Origin: an uncultured Bacilli bacterium
GTDB lineage: Bacteria; Bacillota_I; Bacilli_A; RF39; UBA660
Direction of reading: 5' to 3'
DNA: 20,179 nucleotides
Assembly (NCBI GenBank): GCA_947632415.1
Contig: CANRPB010000014.1
Coordinates: forward strand, 1-20,179
Each line of letters starts with the position of its first letter. Within the stretch, counting starts at the first letter, position 1. Shown here in pieces: positions 15,015-20,179 of the stretch. A program made the translations under genes and the position numbers. The notes below the pieces were generated by a model. It did no database searches. It saw nothing but the letters and a program-made list of their open reading frames with translations, and had not been told where the DNA came from.

Positions 15015-16239
15015 TTTTATCACCTATTGCTTCACCTACTAATAAACCTGATAAAATGGCAAATCCTAAATTATAGCCGCCACAGTCGCCGCATACATCT
15101 AATAGTTCTCCTGTAAAGTACATATTTTTTATTTTTTTAGATTCTAATGTGGTGATATTGATATCTTTTAAGGATATACCACCTATACATGATTGTGAGT
15201 TGTTAAAGTCTTTGGTTCCAGTTATATTTACTGATAAGGAAATAAGGTTTTTAGCAAGTGTGTTTTTCTTGTCTTGACTTATGTTTGTCCATGATATATT
15301 GGGTTTGATTTGGCTTATTTTTAGAATGGTATTTACTATTTTGTAGTTTAAGTATCCTTCTAATATTTCCGTTATAGTTCTATTTTTTAGGTTTTGGTTT
15401 TGTTTGTCTAATTCATTAATAAGTTCTTTTATTGTATTGATTTTAAAGTCATGAAAGAAGTTAATTTTAACTTTGAGGTGTTTTTTTTGACTTAGTAATT
15501 GGTTCACTGGTATGCTTAAATTGTAGATGCATATGCCACTTAGTCCGTAGTCAGTGAATTGTATTTCGCCTGTTTCTTTTTTTATGATTTTGTCGCTTGT
15601 TAGTGTTACTTCTACTTCACTTCTAACGCCGCTTAGTTCTTTTATGAATTTATCGCAGGTTGTTAGTTGGACTAAAGCTGGATAAACAGCATTAATATTG
15701 TGGGAAAATTTTTGTGCAAAGGTATATCCGTCTCCTGTACTTCCTGTTTTGGGGTAGGCTTTTGAACCAGTGCTGATGACAATTTTGTCGGCTATAAATT
15801 CACGATGATTGGTTTTTATTATAAATTGGTTTTGCTTTTTTATGATGTCTGTTACGATCGTATCGTTTATTATTTTAACTTTTTTTACTTGGGCTTCTTT
15901 TAGTAGTGCGTTATAGACTGAGTAGGCTTGGTTTGAGGCTGGGTAGTAGTAGCCATTTTTTATTTTGGGGATAATTCCTATGTCTGTTGTAAATTTGAGA
16001 ATTTTATTTTTATTTTCTTTTGTTATTATTTTTGATAGTTCATCGCAGTTATTTGAGTAGTAGTGTGCTATTTTAAATTCTTTGTTAAAGTAATTGCATT
16101 TACCGTTTCCTGTTATAAGAAGTTTTTTTAATGGGTGATTGTTTTTTTCTAATATTGTTACTTCGTTATTGCTTTTTTTTGAGGATATTCCTGATACTAT
16201 TCCTGATACCCCGCCACCGATTATAATGATTTTTTCCAT
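15007..16239 (-). CDS. HI0933/BaiN-like flavoprotein, NAD(P)/FAD-dependent oxidoreductase
   Basis: A 410-residue flavoprotein of the HI0933 (YhiN/BaiN-like) family. It starts directly with the FAD motif MEKIIIIGGGVSGIVSG and shows the family block LLITGNGKCNYFN (40-52), IVISTGSKAYPKTGSTGDGY in the middle, and GELLDVCGDCGGYNLGFA near the C-terminus. Members are annotated as aminoacetone oxidases or bile-acid reductases, but the true substrate of most is unknown. ATG 16239 is supported by GGTGAT five bases upstream; 24 further codons open upstream are not conserved-looking and cover the promoter. First gene of a two-gene flavoprotein operon. Confidence 0.92.
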   Translation of the reverse strand: MEKIIIIGGGVSGIVSGISSKKSNNEVTILEKNNHPLKKLLITGNGKCNYFNKEFKIAHYYSNNCDELSKIITKENKNKILKFTTDIGIIPKIKNGYYYPASNQAYSVYNALLKEAQVKKVKIINDTIVTDIIKKQNQFIIKTNHREFIADKIVISTGSKAYPKTGSTGDGYTFAQKFSHNINAVYPALVQLTTCDKFIKELSGVRSEVEVTLTSDKIIKKETGEIQFTDYGLSGICIYNLSIPVNQLLSQKKHLKVKINFFHDFKINTIKELINELDKQNQNLKNRTITEILEGYLNYKIVNTILKISQIKPNISWTNISQDKKNTLAKNLISLSVNITGTKDFNNSQSCIGGISLKDINITTLESKKIKNMYFTGELLDVCGDCGGYNLGFAILSGLLVGEAIGDKND

Positions 16240-16282
16240 TTTATCACCGTCTTTTAATAAGAAAATATTTGAAATTAAGTTT

Positions 16283-16311
16283 ATTTTACTATATTTTTGA
16301 TAGATAGGCAA
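16283..16311 (-). promoter_or_regulatory. promoter of the two-gene flavoprotein operon
   Basis: Reverse strand: TTGCCT (16306-16311), 17-base spacer, TAAAAT (16283-16288), 44 bases before the ATG at 16239. Confidence 0.6.
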
Positions 16312-16362
16312 CTTTATTTATAGTTAATTTTTTTTAGTTTTTACATGTTGTTTTTTGTAAAG

Positions 16363-16411
16363 AAAAGGACTGTTGCTAAATTAAATAATTAATTTTCGTA
16401 ACAGTCTTATT
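16363..16411. terminator. strong hairpin terminator after the 63-codon ORF
   Basis: GACTGTT (16368-16374) pairs with AACAGTC (16400-16406) and, inside a small internal loop, AAATTAA (16378-16384) pairs with TTAATTT (16389-16395) around an ATAA loop. The reverse strand continues CTTTTCTTT and the plus strand TTATTCTTTTT. It separates the small unit from the flavoprotein promoter. Confidence 0.75.
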
Positions 16412-16435
16412 CTTTTTACAATTAACATATTGTAT

Positions 16436-16627
16436 TTAAAAACGTTTTAAATGTTTAGTTTTACTATGTTTGTCTTGTGTTTCACAGTTAGAAACCTTAT
16501 AGATATCGATAAGATTTGAAAAATAAAGTTTTTTTTCGTAGAATTCTCTTCTTTTTTTTCTAACTACTGGTTTTTTTGGATAATTTATTTCATTTTTTAT
16601 ACATATTGTTTTGTTTTGTTTTTCCAT
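16436..16627 (-). CDS. 63-codon basic small protein, unknown, behind a structured RNA leader
   Basis: Unrecognised 63-residue protein, strongly basic, with the run KKPVVRKKRREFYEKK in the middle and no membrane segment or signal peptide. It could bind nucleic acid, but that is only a reading of its charge. Support for its being translated: a strong ribosome site AAGGAGG about 11 bases before the ATG, a structured leader and promoter upstream, and a terminator 30 bases after the stop. Against: no recognisable family, and the ribosome-site spacing is somewhat long. It may instead be a short leader ORF or a passenger in an RNA gene. Confidence 0.45.
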   Translation of the reverse strand: MEKQNKTICIKNEINYPKKPVVRKKRREFYEKKLYFSNLIDIYKVSNCETQDKHSKTKHLKRF

Positions 16628-16679
16628 TATTTGTGAACCTCCTTAAATGGTTTAGTTAATCATAGTATTTTTACTCATA

Positions 16680-16803
16680 TTATATGGTGGGAATAAGTGA
16701 ATCGAACACTTATCGATGTTTTGGGGGATTTTCCCCAAAAACTAAATCACAGAGGTAGGCGACCTATAGATAAACTATTTTACCTGTCTTAAATATCAAC
16801 GAC
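16680..16803 (-). ncRNA. structured RNA with a tRNA T-arm-like 3' domain, probable leader
   Basis: Transcribed leftward from an extended -10 promoter, the RNA can fold as follows. ACAGGUA (16781-16787) pairs with UACC.UGU (16749-16757, 2-base bulge), enclosing an AUAG/CUAU hairpin. Then UUUUGGGG / CCCCAAAA (16717-16738, 6-base loop) forms. Finally AUAAGUG-UUCGAUU-CACUUAU (16691-16711) has a tRNA T-loop-type loop and is followed by UCCCACCA. The end looks like a tRNA 3' half. However, the acceptor side would be one base short and no complementary 5' strand exists upstream, so it is not a normal tRNA. It lacks a recognisable tmRNA tag. The class is unknown: regulatory leader of the following ORF, independent small RNA, or tRNA remnant. 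Confidence 0.55.
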
Positions 16804-16809
16804 ATATAT

Positions 16810-16818
16810 ATTATAACA
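16810..16818 (-). promoter_or_regulatory. extended -10 promoter of the structured RNA unit
   Basis: Reverse strand TGTTATAAT, with ATGATT as a weak -35 at 16833-16838 (17-base spacer). Transcription would start near 16803, just before the first helix. Confidence 0.6.
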
Positions 16819-16868
16819 TCAAATCAAATAATAATCATTATAAAACAAAGAAATTGAAGGAAAGTTAT

Positions 16869-17000
16869 TCATATTTTATAATCAATATCTTTATTTACGT
16901 TATAATCAGGTTTTGCTAAAGGTTTAGTATTATTCGTAAAACTTACAAAATTCTCTAATTTAGTATTAAAGATATCTTTAGATACTACGGAAACAATATT
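16869..17000 (-). pseudogene. possible C-terminal remnant of a lost gene
   Basis: A 43-codon open stretch between in-frame stops with no usual start codon and no ribosome site. It reads roughly NIVSVVSKDIFNTKLENF and then TKPLAKPDYNVNKDIDYKI. The residue use looks coding-like, but the piece is short and not recognisable, so it may be chance. Otherwise the 16819-17030 interval holds only AT-rich sequence. Confidence 0.2.
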
Positions 17001-17030
17001 TTACAACCGAAACCCTTTTAATCGCAATAC

Positions 17031-17059
17031 CAAAAAAGAGATGGCTACCAAGAGCCACC
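17031..17059 (-). terminator. terminator of the lemA-DUF2207 operon
   Basis: Reverse strand GGTGGCT (17053-17059) pairs with AGCCATC (17040-17046, one G-U pair) around a 6-base loop, then TCTTTTTT. The stem lies over the last codons and TAG stop of the DUF2207 gene. Confidence 0.85.
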
Positions 17060-19054
17060 TCCGCCTCCACCACTTCCTCCTCCTGAAATTCCTCCTCCGG
17101 AACTACTTGCTGGACTTGAAGTCATAGAACTTTGTGCTGATGCCATAGTGCTATCTAAAAAGGAACTAAACACATAATAATCAAAACCACTAGGATTATC
17201 ATACCAAGATGGCGCCTGCATGCTAATCGATTCAAACTTCTTAATCCATTTATCAGATACACCTAAAACATAAGTATATGGTAATATATCATAAAAATAA
17301 CAAGGATTTTCTAAAACCAAAGCTTCTAATCTATCCTTTTCAGCCGTTTCCAAAAAGTTTTTAAAGCCCCTTAACTTACCAAGCATCTCATTTCCATAAG
17401 GTGTTCTTTTAGGTAAATATTTAAAACAAATAACCATACCAAATACACTTAAAAAGCCGATTATATATCCGATTAAATATACTGGATCTTGTAATAAGGC
17501 AGGAAGTACCATAAATGTCCATGGGATACCACCAAATAAGACTCCCCAAATTAAACCAAATAATTTAGTACCAATTGATGAATTAGTGGCTCTTCCATTT
17601 ACATAAATTGTTTGTGCATCTCCAAACAACATGCTAAACATCATCGTAAAACCAATTCCCGGAAATACTAAAGCAAATATTAAAATAAAGGCTCCATTAT
17701 AATCTAAAACTGGTGGTATAGTAATTAAGCAAAAAGTCGCAATTATCATTAATATAATAAATATATTTTTACTAGATGCTGATCTTTCAAATATTTTATT
17801 TTTATTTTCTTTATTATTTATATTAAGTAGTATTTTATTAATTGTTATATAGAAATTATCATATAAATCACTAGAAGTAACCTCATTAATATTAGTAGAT
17901 TCCTCAGTAGTTCTACTAAATAATGAACGCTTCGTAAATAAACCATTTAAAAATAATTGTTCATTAACATTATTACCATCATAATCTTTTAATTTAGTTA
18001 TTTTAAAACCCTTCTTTTTAGAAAATAAAGTTTTTTCTTCTGTTTCTGATATTTTTATATATCCTTTATTAGCTAAATAAATAAGCAATGACACAACATC
18101 CTTGTTATTGGCGCTACCTTTATATAAAAAGCCCACTTCCAAACTGTTAAAACCTGCTGGTGGATAAAATTCAACCGTGTCCACAACTTGCTCATCACGA
18201 CCAAATTTATACCATAAAAATAACGATATGACTAAAAAGATAATTGGCAATACCAAAGCAAAATAACTAATTATATTAGTATTTAAAGAAGCATTAACAA
18301 AATAACCTTCAGGTAATTGACATCTAACGGTTAAAGCCTCTCCTACACCTAAGATACCATTATAACTTCCTTTAATAACATTTGAATCGACATTAAAATT
18401 AACATCACTACTATCAACAGTACCTTTTTTACCATGTGAAAAACCTAAATTACTAGCATCAAAATCTTTAGGCATCGTAATTGAAAAAGTAACATTTCCA
18501 ATTACTGTATCCCACTCATTACCAATAATATTATAGTATAACTCATCATAATCTTTCGACTTATCCTTACCAAGATTATAAGTATACTTTATAACATAAG
18601 TTTGTTCACCAGTTAAAACACGATTGGCAGAACCAATTTTAATTTTATAATTACCATTTTCTTTTGATGTTGTATAACTATTATCTACTTTTACATTTGA
18701 AATCTGGGCACGATTATTAGAAGTTGTACCATCTAACCTTGTAACCTTATTTCTTAAAGGAATAGTCCTATATATTCCATGTTTGGAAACATTAAAATAA
18801 GCCGTAATTGTTTCTGTTATATCAAAAGTATTATTCTCATTAACAACAATATCAACATCATAACTATCAATAACATAATCCATTGTTTCATATAAACTAC
18901 TTTGACTTGGTTTAATCAAAACAGAATTAGTTATCAACATATAATCATCACTAATAGTTGGGGTGTTAACTCGACTATCAGTCATTATATTATCAGCTAA
19001 AATATTAAATGGAGCAATAATACTAATCAAAATAGAAAATAATATTTTTTTCAT
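17045..19054 (-). CDS. DUF2207-family membrane protein with Gly-rich tail
   Basis: A 669-residue membrane protein. It has a signal peptide (about 1-20) and an outer DUF2207 domain (about 55-250, with DIVVNENNTFDITETITAYF, HGIYRTIPL and the TYVIKYTYNL strand). One membrane helix follows (about 262-283), then a cytoplasmic stretch, two or three more helices (about 430-540), and a Ser/Gly tail ending GGGSGGGGGGSW typical of this family. The function is not established; the family is usually encoded beside lemA, as here. ATG follows GGTGAT, 12 bases after lemA ends. The reverse (coding) strand is T/G-rich, unlike the leftward genes before 16.4 kb, whose coding strand is A/C-rich. Confidence 0.92.
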   Translation of the reverse strand: MKKILFSILISIIAPFNILADNIMTDSRVNTPTISDDYMLITNSVLIKPSQSSLYETMDYVIDSYDVDIVVNENNTFDITETITAYFNVSKHGIYRTIPLRNKVTRLDGTTSNNRAQISNVKVDNSYTTSKENGNYKIKIGSANRVLTGEQTYVIKYTYNLGKDKSKDYDELYYNIIGNEWDTVIGNVTFSITMPKDFDASNLGFSHGKKGTVDSSDVNFNVDSNVIKGSYNGILGVGEALTVRCQLPEGYFVNASLNTNIISYFALVLPIIFLVISLFLWYKFGRDEQVVDTVEFYPPAGFNSLEVGFLYKGSANNKDVVSLLIYLANKGYIKISETEEKTLFSKKKGFKITKLKDYDGNNVNEQLFLNGLFTKRSLFSRTTEESTNINEVTSSDLYDNFYITINKILLNINNKENKNKIFERSASSKNIFIILMIIATFCLITIPPVLDYNGAFILIFALVFPGIGFTMMFSMLFGDAQTIYVNGRATNSSIGTKLFGLIWGVLFGGIPWTFMVLPALLQDPVYLIGYIIGFLSVFGMVICFKYLPKRTPYGNEMLGKLRGFKNFLETAEKDRLEALVLENPCYFYDILPYTYVLGVSDKWIKKFESISMQAPSWYDNPSGFDYYVFSSFLDSTMASAQSSMTSSPASSSGGGISGGGSGGGGGGSW

Positions 19055-19066
19055 ATTATCACCATA

Positions 19067-19612
19067 TTAAAATTCAACTTTTACATTTTCTCTTTCTGTT
19101 TCATTTGCTTCAAACATTTTTTGAACTTTAAATCCTAACATACTAGCAATAATATTACTTGGAAACATTTGAATTTTATCATTCATAATTCTTACCGCAC
19201 CATTGTAATATTTTCTCGCATTCGCAATATCATCTTCAACTTTTGATAGTTGACTACTTAAATCCTTAAAATTTTCATTTGCTTTTAAATCTGGATAAGC
19301 CTCTGCTAAAGCCATAATTTTATTAATACCCTGCGAAAGTTTATTATTAACATCAACTTTATCATTAACACTCATATTTTCATAAGTAGAGTTTCTAAGT
19401 TCAATAATCTCTTTTAAGGTATCTTTCTCATGTTTAGCATAACCCTTAACAGTTTCTACTACATTAGGGATTAAATCCCATCTTTTTTTCAAGTATACAT
19501 CCATAGTTGCAAAAGCCTCATTTACCTTATTTCTAAGTCTAATAAGACTATTATATGTTACAAAAACATATATTAAAATCAATACAATAATACCAATAAT
19601 TACATATAACAT
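19067..19612 (-). CDS. lemA: LemA family protein
   Basis: A 181-residue protein with one N-terminal membrane helix (about 2-19) and the long helical LemA bundle. The conserved core begins NSLIRLRNKVNEAFATMDVY, followed by LKKRWDLIPNVVETVKGYAKHE, then ALAEAYPDLKANENFKDLSSQL and ARKYYNGAVRIMNDKIQMFPS. The length is typical of the family (about 185). LemA proteins are membrane-tethered and of unknown biochemical role; in Listeria a LemA product is a source of a presented peptide. ATG after AAGGAGG. Cotranscribed with the DUF2207 gene, a pairing found across bacteria. Confidence 0.96.
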   Translation of the reverse strand: MLYVIIGIIVLILIYVFVTYNSLIRLRNKVNEAFATMDVYLKKRWDLIPNVVETVKGYAKHEKDTLKEIIELRNSTYENMSVNDKVDVNNKLSQGINKIMALAEAYPDLKANENFKDLSSQLSKVEDDIANARKYYNGAVRIMNDKIQMFPSNIIASMLGFKVQKMFEANETERENVKVEF

Positions 19613-19741
19613 TATATTCCTCCTTCTTTAGTAATCATTAATAATAATCTAATCTATATTATCGCCTCCTATTATTTTAAATATATCATAAATAATATTA
19701 AATAACCACAAGTTTCGATATATTTTTTATATTATTGTAAA

Positions 19742-20179
19742 TCATAAATCACAATCTTCTAATTCATCACCATTACTATAAATTATCTTACCATTAAATT
19801 TAATATGTTCTATGTCATGATCAAATATATTTATATTTTTAGTTGAAAAATCTTTCATGTATTTATTATTTCTAAACTTATAAGCCTTAACTTCATATTC
19901 ATTTAAATTCTCATCAGAAACAAAGTCAAGAAGTACTGGTGTATTATCAACTGTTTCTGTTAACAAAGTAACCTTATGCTTATATTTACAAACACTTACT
20001 TTTACTTGATTATAATTTAAATAAACCTTTTGATAACCTATATTACTACTGATTATGAAAACTAATATAAATAAGATTAAAATAATAAAAATACTTATTA
20101 TAAGGGATTTTTCAAAAATAAAAGTCACAATTCTATAATTCAAATTTGACAAAATTAAAACAACTTCGTAAACTGTTGT
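19742..20179 (-). CDS. unrecognised membrane protein, 5' end probably beyond the window
   Basis: I do not recognise it. A hydrophobic helix (SLIISIFIILILFILVFII) follows a short N-terminal segment, then an outer or inner domain of about 95 residues rich in Lys, Asn, Asp and Tyr (KVYLNYNQVKVSVCKYKHKVTLL ... DGDELEDCDL in outline). The only possible starts in view are TTG codons (20152, 20143) without a ribosome site. The frame stays open to the window edge, so the gene probably begins further right and is shown as partial. It lies 129 bases before lemA, with no clear terminator between; cotranscription is possible. Confidence 0.55.
   Translation of the reverse strand, partial: TTVYEVVLILSNLNYRIVTFIFEKSLIISIFIILILFILVFIISSNIGYQKVYLNYNQVKVSVCKYKHKVTLLTETVDNTPVLLDFVSDENLNEYEVKAYKFRNNKYMKDFSTKNINIFDHDIEHIKFNGKIIYSNGDELEDCDL

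Noticed and set aside
16681..16800. A complete tRNA gene (long variable arm, Ser/Leu type) on the minus strand
   Set aside because: The T-arm-like hairpin and CCACCA fit, and the UUUUGGGG hairpin could pass for a variable arm. However, the acceptor 3' side would be only six bases, no matching 5' strand exists within several hundred bases, and no good anticodon arm forms.
16436..16803. tmRNA
   Set aside because: The CCACCA end lies in the middle of the unit, no 5' GGGG-type acceptor strand is present, and no tag reading frame ending in hydrophobic Ala residues is found.
16797..16825. dif (XerCD) site near the skew change
   Set aside because: The ATATATATTATA core superficially resembles the dif core, but the flanking half-sites do not match, and the stretch is better explained as a -10 box.
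19615..19640. Eight-codon leader ORF ending in TAATG at the lemA start
   Set aside because: It has no ribosome site at the right distance, and its codons are simply the lemA ribosome site and flank.

Overview
Low-GC Firmicutes-type chromosome fragment. The 5' end of a 16S rRNA gene lies at the left edge on the minus strand. Its sequence, the cdaA-cdaR pair, a YgaC-type nucleotide phosphatase, several lipoproteins, LysM and CE4 wall proteins, and strong AGGAGGTGAT-type ribosome binding sites point to a Gram-positive member of Bacilli. It is probably one of the uncultured gut lineages near Mollicutes (RF39-like), but that placement is inference. Tryptophan is read from TGG and TGA is used as a stop, so the code is the standard bacterial one. 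The lineage evidently keeps a wall, because it encodes a polysaccharide deacetylase and a LysM protein.

Layout, left to right; almost everything is transcribed leftward. 1-300: 16S start, its leader and two tandem rRNA promoters. 316-3849: four apparently single-gene units: ntdP-like phosphatase, S41 C-terminal processing protease, a membrane protein with a cysteine-less thioredoxin-like domain, and a LolA-like lipoprotein. 3961-4161: a small DUF378 membrane protein on the plus strand. 4179-6321: cdaA-cdaR, c-di-AMP synthesis and its regulator, without an adjacent glmM. 6416-7492: a membrane-anchored Asn-rich protein of unknown role. 7649-10050: operon of thioredoxin lipoprotein, solitary Clp-like ATPase domain, membrane thioredoxin-like protein and trmL. 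10121-12292: operon of small lipoprotein, CE4 deacetylase with Ig-like repeats, and a leaderless triple-LysM protein. 12476-13423: lone plus-strand FkbM methyltransferase. 13440-16239: two overlapping FAD oxidoreductase genes. 16360-16815: a compact unit made of an extended -10 promoter, a structured tRNA-like RNA leader, a 63-codon ORF and a terminator. 17045-20179: lemA and a DUF2207 membrane protein, preceded by an unrecognised membrane protein that is probably cut by the window edge.

Three things stand out. The structured RNA unit at 16.68-16.80 kb ends in a T-arm-like hairpin and CCACCA but has no matching 5' acceptor strand. The strand composition flips across the same interval: the plus strand is T/G-rich to the left and A/C-rich to the right. 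The operon at 7.6-10.05 kb joins an orphan ClpC-type AAA+ domain, lacking the usual pore-loop aromatic residue, to one active-looking and one degenerate thioredoxin-fold protein. Promoters of the form TGnTATAAT recur, and several terminators begin inside the stop codon of the gene they end.
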